Shown piece after piece: positions 25,466 to 33,913 of a DNA stretch of 41,218 nt. Made by a program: the position numbers and the translations under genes. Source of the stretch: an uncultured Clostridia bacterium (GTDB lineage Bacteria > Bacillota > Clostridia > Oscillospirales > CAG-272); assembly GCA_946407735.1 (NCBI GenBank), contig CAMJPL010000028.1, positions 1 to 41,218 on the forward strand, written 5' to 3'. The stretch's first letter is position 1. Every line of letters begins with the position of its first letter. The notes below the pieces were generated by a model. It searched no databases. It was not told where the DNA came from and worked only from the letters and a program-made list of their open reading frames with translations.

Positions 25466-26685
25466 CAGCGGTAATAAAGCCTTCGCGCCTGCGCGGTACG
25501 GTCGCGGCTCCTTCGTCAAAATCCGATATACAGAGGATCGCCATCTGCTCGATGCTGTCGGACAGACCGACGAAGATAATCCAAAACAGCGGCGCCGAAG
25601 ATGTGAAGGCCGTTTTCGCCTGTCTACGGTCTCTCGGAGCCGATGTCTGTGACACGCCGGACGGGACTACGGTAATCCCGGGTAAATGCCCCGATTCGGT
25701 GTCTCTCTTCTGCGGCGAGTCGGGAGCCGTGTCGAGGTTTCTCACCCCGGTAGCGTCGGCTCTCTGCGGCGATGTGACCGTCGACGGGCTGCCCGGACTG
25801 AGGAAGCGCCCGTTCACCGAGCTCATTTCGGTCATAGGCAGGCACGGAGTCACAGCCGACAGCGACACCCTTCCCTTCCGTCTCAGCGGACGGCTGACGC
25901 CCGGCGAATACCGCATCAGAGGCGATATATCAAGCCAGTACATCTCCGGGCTTCTGATGGCTCTGCCGACGCTCGGCGGGCCCAGCGTCATCAAAGTCGA
26001 AGGGGAAATCACCTCCGCCGGATACATCGAGATGACGATGAGCACGATGAGAAAATTCGGCGTATATACGGAAAAAAACGGGAATGTATTCTCCGTCCGA
26101 CCGTCTGAATACATTTCTCCCGATATGACAGTGTCCGAAGGAGACTGGTCGGGAGCGGCGTATATACTTGCCTGCGGCGGGGATGTTTCGGTTTCGGGGC
26201 TGGATCCGGCCTCTCTGCAGCGGGACAGGAGGATCGCCGACATCCTGAGCTCGGTAAGACGGCTCAGCGGCGATCTGCTCACCGTCGACGTCTCCGACAT
26301 CCCGGATCTCGTGCCGGCGATAGCCGCCTCGGCGGCTTCGTGCGGCGGTACGGTGAGAATGATCAACGCCGGACGGCTGAGGATAAAGGAGAGCGACCGC
26401 CTCGAGACCACGCGCTCGACGCTCGGCGCGATGGGCGCGGATATATCGGCCGACAGCGACTCGATGACTGTCAGAGGCGTTCCGTCGCTTCACGGAGCCG
26501 TCATCGAATCCCACGGCGATCACAGGATCGTAATGGCGGCGGCTGCCGCCTGCGCTTCGGTCACGGAAAGGGGCGCTTTCGACGGCGAGCTCATAATTAC
26601 GGGAGCGGAAGCGATAAACAAATCGTACCCTGATTTCTTTGAGCATTACACGGCACTTGGAGGGAACGTGAGATATGAGCTATAG
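25462..26685 (+). CDS. aroA: 3-phosphoshikimate 1-carboxyvinyltransferase (EPSP synthase)
   Basis: 407 residues from ATG 25462 inside the aroB stop; the frame continues upstream but only within aroB. PSSKSDIQR (Lys20-Ser21) is the phosphate-binding N-terminus, SSQYISGLLMALPTLGG the central loop, KESDRLETT and HGDHRIVMA the C-terminal catalytic motifs. It makes EPSP from shikimate-3-phosphate and phosphoenolpyruvate. Slightly shorter than the Escherichia coli form (427). Overlaps aroC by 11 bp. Confidence 0.95.
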   Translation: MTAVIKPSRLRGTVAAPSSKSDIQRIAICSMLSDRPTKIIQNSGAEDVKAVFACLRSLGADVCDTPDGTTVIPGKCPDSVSLFCGESGAVSRFLTPVASALCGDVTVDGLPGLRKRPFTELISVIGRHGVTADSDTLPFRLSGRLTPGEYRIRGDISSQYISGLLMALPTLGGPSVIKVEGEITSAGYIEMTMSTMRKFGVYTEKNGNVFSVRPSEYISPDMTVSEGDWSGAAYILACGGDVSVSGLDPASLQRDRRIADILSSVRRLSGDLLTVDVSDIPDLVPAIAASAASCGGTVRMINAGRLRIKESDRLETTRSTLGAMGADISADSDSMTVRGVPSLHGAVIESHGDHRIVMAAAAACASVTERGAFDGELIITGAEAINKSYPDFFEHYTALGGNVRYEL

Positions 26686-27772
26686 TTTCGGACGGTCGCT
26701 GCGAGTTCAGATATTCGGCCAGTCGCACGGCGAGATGATCGGATGCGTCATAGACGGTCTTCCGGCCGGCATAAAGCTCGACACGGACGAGATATCCGCC
26801 TTTATGGCAAGACGCGCTCCGGGAAGGGACGCAAATTCCACGTCGAGAAAGGAAACCGACGTCCCGAGGATAATTTCCGGCCTGTTTGACGGATATACCT
26901 GCGGCGCCCCTCTCACCGCGATCATCGAGAACTCAGATCACCGAAGCTCCGATTACGGGAAGCTGAAAGACACTCCGAGGCCGAACCACGCCGACTTCCC
27001 GGCCCGTATAAAATACGGAGGCTTCGCCGATTACAGGGGAGGCGGGGCCTTCTCCGGCAGGCTTACCGCTCCGCTGTGCTTTGCCGGGGCGGCGGCGATC
27101 CAGTATCTCAGGATGTGCGGCGTCGACATCGGCGCTCATATATACCGGATAGGCGGCGTCACGGACACTCCGTTCGATCCGCTCGGAGTAAAATCGGAAA
27201 CTCTGAAAGAGATTTCGTCAAAGCCCTTCCCGGTGATAAGCGCCGAAGCGGAGGAAAAGATGAAGGCCGTGATCGGCAAAGCCAGATCTGATCTCGATTC
27301 GGTCGGAGGCATAGTCGAATGCGCCGCTCTGGGAGTCCCCGCCGGGATCGGCGAGCCGCGGTATGACGGGATCGAGTCGGCGATAGCTTCGATCTGCTTC
27401 GGCATCCCGGCCGTGAAGGGAGTCGAATTCGGTCTCGGGTTCGGCTTCGGCTCGTCATTCGGCTCCGATGCAAACGATCAGATGCGGGTATCGGACGGAG
27501 ACGTCGTATTCGACTCCAACAACTGCGGCGGCGTGACAGGCGGCATATCGGACGGGAGACCGATCATATTCCGCTGCGCCTTCAAGCCGACGCCCTCCAT
27601 CGCAAGACCTCAAACGACGGCGGATCTGAATGAGATGACGACGACGACGCTTGAGATATCGGGCAGGCACGATCCATGCGTGGTGCACAGGGCCGTACCC
27701 GCCGTCGAATCGGCGGCCGCGCTGGCGATAGCCGATCTTATGCTTGCCGTGAACGGGAACAGACACGTCTGA
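26675..27772 (+). CDS. aroC: Chorismate synthase
   Basis: 365 residues. Diagnostic motifs: FGQSHGEMIGCVIDGLPAG at the N-terminus, YRGGGAFSGRLTA in the middle, and GSDANDQM with NNCGGVTGGISDGRP near the C-terminus. It turns EPSP into chorismate using reduced FMN. GGAGGG sits about 10 nt before the ATG, inside the end of aroA. The enzymes between (aroD, aroE, aroK) are not in this operon and must be elsewhere. Confidence 0.96.
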   Translation: MSYSFGRSLRVQIFGQSHGEMIGCVIDGLPAGIKLDTDEISAFMARRAPGRDANSTSRKETDVPRIISGLFDGYTCGAPLTAIIENSDHRSSDYGKLKDTPRPNHADFPARIKYGGFADYRGGGAFSGRLTAPLCFAGAAAIQYLRMCGVDIGAHIYRIGGVTDTPFDPLGVKSETLKEISSKPFPVISAEAEEKMKAVIGKARSDLDSVGGIVECAALGVPAGIGEPRYDGIESAIASICFGIPAVKGVEFGLGFGFGSSFGSDANDQMRVSDGDVVFDSNNCGGVTGGISDGRPIIFRCAFKPTPSIARPQTTADLNEMTTTTLEISGRHDPCVVHRAVPAVESAAALAIADLMLAVNGNRHV

Positions 27773-27792
27773 TATACAAAGAGGAACGGATA

Positions 27793-28959
27793 ATGGAAAA
27801 CGGAAGTCTTGATCTTTCGGCGATAAGAGAGAAGATCAATACTGTTGACGACCAGCTCAAAAAGCTGCTTCTTGAAAGGCTCGGCATCGTCTCGGAGGTG
27901 GCCGAGTACAAGAAAAGGAACGGGCTTCCCGTCAGGGATTCGGCGAGAGAGCGCAGTATAATCGCCCGGATGACGGAGGGCGAGAGCGAGCGTGACGCGA
28001 GGGGGATCACCCTTTTCTTCTCGAACCTGTTCGAGATAGCGAAATCGCGCGAAGTTGCCGATATGGCGTCTTCCTCGGGCGGCGGGACATCGGATATGAT
28101 AAAGGCGACCGTTGAAGCGACGCCGCGTCTCTTCCCGAAATCAGCCGTTGTCGCCTGTCAGGGCGTTGAAGGTGCTTATTCCCAGCTTGCCGCGCAGAAG
28201 CTCTTTGCCCGCCCGGATATACGCTATCAGAAGTCCTTCGAGGATGTGCTCTGCGCCGTTGACGACGGCAGCGTAAGATACGGCGTGATACCGATAGAGA
28301 ATTCCCTCGCCGGGAGCGTATCGGGGATATTCGACATGATCGGCTCTCACGGCGATTACATCATTCGCGCGCTGAGGCTGCATATCTCGCACTCCCTGCT
28401 CTCTGTAAAGGGGACAGAGCTGTCCGATATCAGACGCATATACAGCCATCCGCAGGCGATATCCCAGTGCTCGGCGTTCCTCTCGACATTGAAGGATGTC
28501 GAGATCATCCCCTGCTCGAATACCGCAGTCGCCGCCGCGAAGGCCGCCGGATCGGGGCACGAATGCGCCGCCGTTTGCTCTCCCGAATGCAGGGAGCTGT
28601 ACGAGCTCGATCATGTCGCCGGAGCCCCGAAGAAGATCGCCGACAACGACAACAATCATACCAGATTCGTCTGCGTCTCGAAATCGCCGGAGATATATCC
28701 CGGAGCCGACAAGATGAGCATGATCGTCTCCCTGCCGCATAAGCCGGGATCTCTGTATTATCTGATAGCCGAGTTCGCGGCTGCCGGGATCAATCTCACC
28801 AAGCTGGAAAGCGTTCCGATCCCGGGATGCGATTTCGAGTATCAGTTCATATTCGAGTTTCAGGCGAGCGTTTATTCCGACGCCGAGCTCGCGGTGGTAA
28901 ACGATATAACCGGCCGTTACAACGCGAAGTTCCTCGGAGCGTACAGCGAGATGATATAA
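27793..28959 (+). CDS. pheA: Bifunctional chorismate mutase / prephenate dehydratase (P-protein)
   Basis: 388 residues from ATG 27793 with AGAGGA upstream. Residues about 8-90 are an AroQ chorismate mutase (IREKINTVDDQLKKLLLERL). Residues about 118-300 are prephenate dehydratase (ACQGVEGAYSQLAA, NSLAGSV, and NNHTRFVCVS with the catalytic Thr-Arg-Phe). An ACT domain ends the protein (GSLYYLIAEFAAAG, then LESVPIPG in place of ESRP), the usual phenylalanine feedback site. It makes phenylpyruvate, so the operon output is phenylalanine; no prephenate dehydrogenase for tyrosine is present. Confidence 0.95.
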   Translation: MENGSLDLSAIREKINTVDDQLKKLLLERLGIVSEVAEYKKRNGLPVRDSARERSIIARMTEGESERDARGITLFFSNLFEIAKSREVADMASSSGGGTSDMIKATVEATPRLFPKSAVVACQGVEGAYSQLAAQKLFARPDIRYQKSFEDVLCAVDDGSVRYGVIPIENSLAGSVSGIFDMIGSHGDYIIRALRLHISHSLLSVKGTELSDIRRIYSHPQAISQCSAFLSTLKDVEIIPCSNTAVAAAKAAGSGHECAAVCSPECRELYELDHVAGAPKKIADNDNNHTRFVCVSKSPEIYPGADKMSMIVSLPHKPGSLYYLIAEFAAAGINLTKLESVPIPGCDFEYQFIFEFQASVYSDAELAVVNDITGRYNAKFLGAYSEMI

Positions 28960-28966
28960 TAAAAGA

Positions 28967-28996
28967 CGGGACGCGTAATCAGCGTCCCGCCGTTTT
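28967..28996 (+). terminator. Terminator of the aro-pheA operon
   Basis: GGGACGC / GCGTCCC stem with a 7-nt loop, extended by one C-G pair, followed by CGTTTTAT; it lies 7 bp after the pheA stop. Confidence 0.85.
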
Positions 28997-29024
28997 ATAC
29001 TGTTCTGTAATTAATATCACTATA

Positions 29025-29075
29025 TGCAGGGGAAGGAAAACCCTTTTCGGGAAAACAGTTTCCCCCTCCCCTGCA
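29025..29075. repeat. Large imperfect inverted repeat between pheA and the SCIFF maturase
   Basis: TGCAGGGGA (29025-29033) pairs with TCCCCTGCA (29067-29075); an inner CCC-TTTTC-GGG hairpin sits at 29041-29051. Small further palindromes follow (CTTTTCATAAAAG, CTTTGGCAAAG) up to 29107. It lies just downstream of the converging maturase gene. It may be its terminator or a dispersed repeat; with one copy here I cannot tell. Confidence 0.5.
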
Positions 29076-29124
29076 CCCCACCTTTTCATAAAAGCTTTGG
29101 CAAAGGCGCGGTATTATATATTCT

Positions 29125-30471
29125 TTATTCTTCCCCGGCGTCCGCCGCTTCGGCGGCCTTCAGCATTATCGCGCATTCGACGCGCTTGCGCTCGATCTCG
29201 CAGCCGAGCTCATACGGCTTCTCTATATCGTGATGGAAGCCGTAGTTGTTCGCCGCGCAGCCGCCGCCGCAGAAGTATTTCGCCCAGCAGTTTTTGCAGT
29301 GCTCGTTTTTCGCGATGGCGCACCGCATGAACGAACGCTGGATCTTTCTGTCGAGCGTCCCGTCGTGAAGATTGCCCATCTTATACTCGGGGTATTCGAC
29401 GAACTGGTGGCAGGGATAGACATCGCCTGCCGGCGTAACGGCCACATACTCGGCGCCGCATCCGCAGCCCTTCACCCGCTTGTAGACGCACGGACCGGCG
29501 TCAAGATCGATCATGAAGTGGAAGAAGGTAAAGCCTCTTCCCTCGCGGCGTCTTTTGTCCATCTCGACGGCGAGACGCTCGTACTCGGCGCATATCCTCG
29601 GAAGATCCTCCTCTCTCAGGGCCATCGGCGATGACTCCGGGAGCACGACAGGCTCCACCGAGATCTGATCGAAGCCCTCGTCGGCAAGACAGAGGACGTC
29701 CTCGGCGAAATCAAGATTGTCCCTTGTGTATGTGCCGCGGACATACCAGTCGGCAGTCCTGTCCTTGACGAGCTTTTTGAACTTCGGTATGATGACGTCC
29801 CATGACCCGCTGCCGTCCTCAAACGGGCGGTTGAGGTCGTTCACCTCTTTTCTGCCGTCCACCGACAGCACGGCGTTGGACATGTTCTTATTTATGAAGT
29901 CAATGCTGTCGTCATCGAGCAGAGCGCCGTTCGTCGTAATGGTGAAGCGGATGTTCTTGCCCAGCTTCGCCTCCTCCTGACGTCCGTAAGCGACAAGCTG
30001 CTTCACAACGTCAAAATTCAGAAGCGGCTCGCCGCCGAAAAAGTCGAGCTCCAGATTCTTGAGAGGCCCGGATTCGCGGAGCAGGAAGTCGATCGCCTTT
30101 TTGCCGGTATCAAGGTCCATGAGCTGCCTTCCGCGCCCGAAATCGCCGGTCCCGGCGAAACAGTATCTGCAGCGCATGTTGCAGTCGTGGGAGACATGAA
30201 GACACATCGACTTTATAAGTCCGCTGACATATCCGGATTCCGCTATCTCCATATCCTCCGAGAACAGCGTGCCGTCGAGGTAAAGCTGATAAAGCTCCTT
30301 ATAGCAGTCGACGGCTTCGGGATCATCCGCCCACATGGCGGGACATTCCTCCGAAAGCGGAGGCGTCAGCGTCTTCAAAACCTTCGCGGCCTTATCGGTC
30401 AGCACATGCACCGCGCCGGACGAGCTGTCGAGAGCGATATTATATCCGTTGAGTTCGTATTGATGCAGCAT
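29125..30471 (-). CDS. scfB: Radical SAM SCIFF peptide maturase (thioether-forming, SPASM domain)
   Basis: 448 residues from ATG 30471, which has GAGG 6 nt upstream; a TTG at 30483 is the alternative. The start LHQYELNGYNIALD matches the known beginning of SCIFF maturases. The radical SAM 4Fe-4S cluster is bound by Cys97, Cys101 and Cys104 (CNMRCRYC). GGEPLLNF is the SAM-binding GGE motif. The C-terminal Cys-rich part (KGCGCGAEYV, VYPCHQFVEYP, then CxxCWAKYFCGGGC) is a SPASM domain with two auxiliary clusters. It installs Cys-to-Thr thioether cross-links in the peptide encoded just upstream. Confidence 0.95.
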   Translation of the reverse strand: MLHQYELNGYNIALDSSSGAVHVLTDKAAKVLKTLTPPLSEECPAMWADDPEAVDCYKELYQLYLDGTLFSEDMEIAESGYVSGLIKSMCLHVSHDCNMRCRYCFAGTGDFGRGRQLMDLDTGKKAIDFLLRESGPLKNLELDFFGGEPLLNFDVVKQLVAYGRQEEAKLGKNIRFTITTNGALLDDDSIDFINKNMSNAVLSVDGRKEVNDLNRPFEDGSGSWDVIIPKFKKLVKDRTADWYVRGTYTRDNLDFAEDVLCLADEGFDQISVEPVVLPESSPMALREEDLPRICAEYERLAVEMDKRRREGRGFTFFHFMIDLDAGPCVYKRVKGCGCGAEYVAVTPAGDVYPCHQFVEYPEYKMGNLHDGTLDRKIQRSFMRCAIAKNEHCKNCWAKYFCGGGCAANNYGFHHDIEKPYELGCEIERKRVECAIMLKAAEAADAGEE

Positions 30472-30491
30472 TGGATACCTCAAATATCATT

Positions 30492-30521
30492 AAAGGGAAC
30501 TTTCTTAAGAAAGTCCCCTTT
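30492..30521 (-). terminator. Hairpin between scfA and scfB (partial terminator/attenuator)
   Basis: AAAGGG...ACTTTCTT pairs with AAGAAAGT...CCCTTT, 14 pairs with one mismatch. There is no good T run after it on the minus strand (AATGATATTTG). It would allow more precursor than maturase to be made. A T-rich tail on the plus side (TCTTTTGATTT) is probably irrelevant. Confidence 0.5.
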
Positions 30522-30549
30522 CTTTTGATTTATAACGCCGGGATCGATC

Positions 30550-30708
30550 TCACTTGGAGTTCTTCTTGTCGGCCTTCTCGCACTTCTGGTTGGCTACGGT
30601 GCAGGAGGTCTTGCAGGCGGACTGGCAGGAAGCCTGGCACTCGCCGCAGCCGGCGTTCAGGGACTTCTTGGCGTAGGTGGACTTATTGAGAGTCTTGATG
30701 TTTTTCAT
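30550..30708 (-). CDS. scfA: SCIFF ranthipeptide precursor (six cysteines in forty-five residues)
   Basis: 52 residues: leader MKNIKTLNKSTYAKKSLNAG, then a core with Cys21, 24, 28, 32, 36 and 43, in the pattern CGECQASCQSACKTSC followed by TVANQKC. This matches the near-universal clostridial SCIFF peptide. Compared with the common 46-residue form the tail is longer by a Lys-rich stretch (EKADKKNSK). GAGGT stands 8 nt before the ATG. It lies 27 bp after yajC and upstream of the maturase, the conserved order in Clostridia. Biological role of the mature peptide is unsettled. Confidence 0.97.
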   Translation of the reverse strand: MKNIKTLNKSTYAKKSLNAGCGECQASCQSACKTSCTVANQKCEKADKKNSK

Positions 30709-30735
30709 TGTATTATACCTCACGAAATTGTTTTT

Positions 30736-31152
30736 TTACTTCTTTTCGCCGCCGTCCTTGCCGTCGGCTTTTTCGGATTTGTCGGCTTTCTCAGGCTTCT
30801 TGGCCTTCTGCGCCGACGTGTCCTCCTTCGGATGCACCGGAACGTCGACCGATCTGATGGAATCGCGCATGACACGGATCTTCGTGCGGTCGGCAGAGGT
30901 CTCGATCGTGACGGTCTCGCCCTTCATCGAAACGATGGCTCCGATAATGCCTCCGATGGTCGTCACTTCATCGCCTACCTCGAGGTTGTTGCGCATGGAG
31001 CTCGTTTCCTGCTCCTGCTTCTTCTGCGGGCGGTAGAGGAAGAAATAGAATACGATTGCGACGATCGCCAGCATTATCAGGGTGGTCCAGCTTGAGAACC
31101 CGGTCATGGCGCTAGCTGTGTCCGCCGAAAGATAGTTTATCGCGTTATGCAT
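30736..31152 (-). CDS. yajC: Preprotein translocase subunit YajC
   Basis: 138 residues from ATG 31152 (a TTG 3 bp upstream, at better distance from GGAGG, is also possible). One membrane segment (TLIMLAIVAIVFYFFLY) is followed at once by RPQKKQEQE, the YajC signature, and by VGDEVTTIGGIIGAIVSM. It is an accessory subunit of the SecDF-YajC complex. The C-terminal 35 residues are a Lys/Glu/Asp-rich tail (KKPEKADKSEKADGKD). First gene of the yajC-scfA-scfB unit. Confidence 0.95.
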   Translation of the reverse strand: MHNAINYLSADTASAMTGFSSWTTLIMLAIVAIVFYFFLYRPQKKQEQETSSMRNNLEVGDEVTTIGGIIGAIVSMKGETVTIETSADRTKIRVMRDSIRSVDVPVHPKEDTSAQKAKKPEKADKSEKADGKDGGEKK

Positions 31153-31195
31153 CAATGTGGTCGCCTCCGGAATATGAAGATAAGCTACGTTGAAT

Positions 31196-31225
31196 ATTAT
31201 AACTCATCCGTGCCGAACAATGCAA
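31196..31225 (-). promoter_or_regulatory. Promoter of yajC-scfA-scfB
   Basis: On the minus strand TTGCAT (31225-31220), 18-bp spacer, TATAAT (31201-31196); leader of about 40 nt to the yajC start. Confidence 0.65.
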
Positions 31226-31284
31226 GCGATTATTGTTAATTTTTATGATCCCGGCACATTAAGCGGCGTTTATGCCGCCGGAGA

Positions 31285-32679
31285 TCAGAGCACGATGAAC
31301 GTCTCCTTCCCGATGTCAATGCCGCAGCTGATACGGCGTCCGTAACCCGTCATCGAAGTCGGTCCGGCTCCGATCCTGCCGAAGTCGGCTCCGTCAAACT
31401 GGATATAGGTGTTACCTTCAAGAGACGGCAGCCACTCCTCCCTTTCGGCGCTTATATGCAGCATCATATGCCTCGACAGATCGAAGATATTGTCCCTTAT
31501 CTCAAAGCTCCCGGTCAGCCTGTTCTGATGATCCCATGATTTTATATGCGCCGGCGTCAGCTTGTCGGGACGCTGTATTCCCCATCCGTAACCGGCGCGG
31601 CGCATCACGCTGCCCGATATCGTGATATTCCGCATCTGCCTGTCGGCATCGGCTGTGTCCGGCTTTCCGAGAAAATATTCCACCGAATAGACGCAGTCCT
31701 CGATCAGGTTGTCCTTTAAGGCGACTCTGTCGATATATACATCCGCGTCGCCGCCGGATGAATACTGGAAGGTGACGCCGGCGTCATAGCACTGGAACAC
31801 ATGGCAGTTTTCCACCGTGTAATCCTCGCATCCGCCGTAGATCTCTATCCCGTTGCCGAAGCGCACCGGGCGGCCGGATCTGTAATACTGTATACCGCCG
31901 CCGATCCATCCGACGACGGAGTTTCTTACCGTAAGGCCTTTCACCGTCCCGGCGGCTATGCCGTGAGCCCCGCAGTACATCACGCAGAACCCGTCTATCG
32001 TGACGCCGTCCCCGCCTATCGTGATACCGTGTTTTCTCGTGAGGAACTCTATCCTGCCGAACCGTTTCGACGGATCGCCGAGCTCCGATCTGAGATAGAC
32101 GAAGCCTCCGCCGTCGCTGTGTATATTCTCCCTGCCGAGATCGTGCCAGAAGGAAAGATCCTCAGTAAGATCGAAATACCCCCGAAACGGCTCACGGGAG
32201 ACGTTGTCGACAGGACTGCCGCTCTCCCAGCTGACGACACGCTTGTACCCGTGATACCGGCCGCCGTCAAAGACGATCCCGCCGCAGTCATCGTTCAGAG
32301 CGAGATCATACCGCCAGACATCGGGAAAGACCTCAGTCCAGCCGCCTTCGCACGCGCCGTCGTACGGCGAGCCGCATATGACGGGCTTATCGCCTTCGCC
32401 GTATGACGTATATCTGACGCCGGGCGCGGCGGTAAATCCGCCCCGCCATATATCCCCGCGCCTGAACCGCACCGTCGATCCCGGCTCCGGTCTCAGCTTT
32501 TCGAGCGCGCGTAGGGTCGAGACGGCGGTGCCGGGCGTAAGACCGTCGTTCGAGTCGTCGCCGTCGGCGCTTATATAATAACTCTTTCCCGCCGCCGGCG
32601 GGTTCGCGGCGCCGTAAACGCGGCTTTTTATCTCTTCCGCCCGCCTGTCGGCGATATCGTTATGAACCGTCGTATTCAT
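31285..32679 (-). CDS. Parallel beta-helix protein (pectate-lyase-like fold)
   Basis: 464 residues. The segment SYYISADGDDSNDGLTPGT near 33-51 is the usual entry strand of parallel beta-helix carbohydrate enzymes, and residues about 70-430 show the short repeating coils (GITIGGDGVTIDGFCVMYCG, then GIAAGTVKGLTVRNSVV and GIEIYGGCEDYTVENC). Such folds occur in polysaccharide lyases, GH28 and epimerases; no catalytic set can be named by eye. No signal peptide. The ATG overlaps the stop of the CapA-like gene (ATGA), so the two are translationally coupled. Last gene of the six-gene minus operon. Confidence 0.65.
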   Translation of the reverse strand: MNTTVHNDIADRRAEEIKSRVYGAANPPAAGKSYYISADGDDSNDGLTPGTAVSTLRALEKLRPEPGSTVRFRRGDIWRGGFTAAPGVRYTSYGEGDKPVICGSPYDGACEGGWTEVFPDVWRYDLALNDDCGGIVFDGGRYHGYKRVVSWESGSPVDNVSREPFRGYFDLTEDLSFWHDLGRENIHSDGGGFVYLRSELGDPSKRFGRIEFLTRKHGITIGGDGVTIDGFCVMYCGAHGIAAGTVKGLTVRNSVVGWIGGGIQYYRSGRPVRFGNGIEIYGGCEDYTVENCHVFQCYDAGVTFQYSSGGDADVYIDRVALKDNLIEDCVYSVEYFLGKPDTADADRQMRNITISGSVMRRAGYGWGIQRPDKLTPAHIKSWDHQNRLTGSFEIRDNIFDLSRHMMLHISAEREEWLPSLEGNTYIQFDGADFGRIGAGPTSMTGYGRRISCGIDIGKETFIVL

Positions 32680-33854
32680 GCTTCGAGCCTATCGCATATA
32701 TTGTCGATCCTGAGCTTCTCAAGCTCCGCCGCCCAGCTTTCGGCGTGCCTGAGTTTTCCGTAGAATATCAGCTTCGTCATGTTGCCGACGAGCTCGCAGT
32801 GCGCCTCGCAGATGAGCCTGTTGTACAGGGCTTTGCAGTTGACGGGGCCGTTGTCGGGATCGAAATACTCGTCCTTTACCGAAAGATCCTTGAGGAAATT
32901 CCTCTGGATCCAGCACCAACCGTCATAGTAGTTGTCCATCAGATCGTCGTCCGGTATGATATCCGACAGCTTTTTCAGATACCCGAGCATGGTGTCGAGC
33001 TTTTCGCCGGAGAACAGCGTTATCTTCGTGCCGTCTTCGTCGAATGTGTACGGTATCGGCTCGACTTTTATACCGCCGCCGTCTATCGTCATCATGGTCA
33101 TATAGCCGTAATACCAGCATTTCGGCATGCTGCCGGCGTATTTGAACAGGAAATTGCCCATGCTGTAAACGATAGGCTTTCCTTCGTAATACTCAAAGCC
33201 CTGCGGGCAGTGGGTATGTCCGGCTATGACGGCGTCGGCGCCGAGGCGCGTCATCAGCCTGTATCTGTCGCGGCATCCCGGGGACGGGAGCGGGTTGTAC
33301 TCGTTGCCGCCGTGGCAGAAGACGATGACCTTGTCCGACGCCAGCCTTTCCTCGCGTATCTGTCCGGCGAGACGGTTGAGGTTATAGCCCGCCGTGCCTG
33401 ACAGGCTGCGCTCGGCGATGCCGAACTCGTTCTCGCATATGGATATAATCGAAAGCCTGACGCCGTTTTTCCCGACCCTCCACGCCTTGTAAGCCTCGGT
33501 TATGTCCCTTCCGGCTCCCGGATGGGCGATCCCGGCTTCGTCGAGGAGCTTTATCGTGTTCATCAGCGGCTCATGCCCGAAATCGCGGGTATGGTTGTTA
33601 GCGAGCGCCGCGCAGTCGCATCCGGCGGCCTTTAGGAATCCGAGATTCTGCGGGCGGCCGATTATATTCGGCCCCGCCTTCGGTATCGGCTCTCCCATAC
33701 CCTCCGGCGCGAGCGGCGTCTCGAGATTCATCACTCTGAGATCGGCGCTCTCAAAGACGGGAAGACATTCTGCGAGCACGCTTTGCGCCATGTTTTCGTC
33801 CATCTCATGCTGCACCTTGAAGCAGACATCTCCCGTGAACAGTATCTTAAGCAT
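32676..33854 (-). CDS. CapA/PgsA-family metallophosphoesterase-like protein
   Basis: 392 residues. Metal-site motifs of the CapA (poly-gamma-glutamate capsule) family: FTGDVCF with Asp9, ALANNHTRDFG with Asn86/Asn87/His88, FCHGGNEY, and AGHTHCPQGFEYYEGKPIVYSMGN. Membrane-anchored CapA proteins make capsule, but this copy has no signal or transmembrane segment and sits in a glycan operon. It may act on a phosphorylated or otherwise modified sugar; that is inference. GGAGGAAGG lies 8 nt before the ATG. Confidence 0.78.
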   Translation of the reverse strand: MLKILFTGDVCFKVQHEMDENMAQSVLAECLPVFESADLRVMNLETPLAPEGMGEPIPKAGPNIIGRPQNLGFLKAAGCDCAALANNHTRDFGHEPLMNTIKLLDEAGIAHPGAGRDITEAYKAWRVGKNGVRLSIISICENEFGIAERSLSGTAGYNLNRLAGQIREERLASDKVIVFCHGGNEYNPLPSPGCRDRYRLMTRLGADAVIAGHTHCPQGFEYYEGKPIVYSMGNFLFKYAGSMPKCWYYGYMTMMTIDGGGIKVEPIPYTFDEDGTKITLFSGEKLDTMLGYLKKLSDIIPDDDLMDNYYDGWCWIQRNFLKDLSVKDEYFDPDNGPVNCKALYNRLICEAHCELVGNMTKLIFYGKLRHAESWAAELEKLRIDNICDRLEA

Positions 33855-33913
33855 ATGTCAAACCTTCCTCCGCGTCATTCAGGCGTTTTCACATATATTT
33901 TGATCTGAAAGGA

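Noticed and set aside
30708-30722. TATAAT just before the SCIFF start as a separate promoter
   Set aside because: It overlaps the ribosome site, has no -35 at 16-19 bp, and a transcript would start inside the gene.
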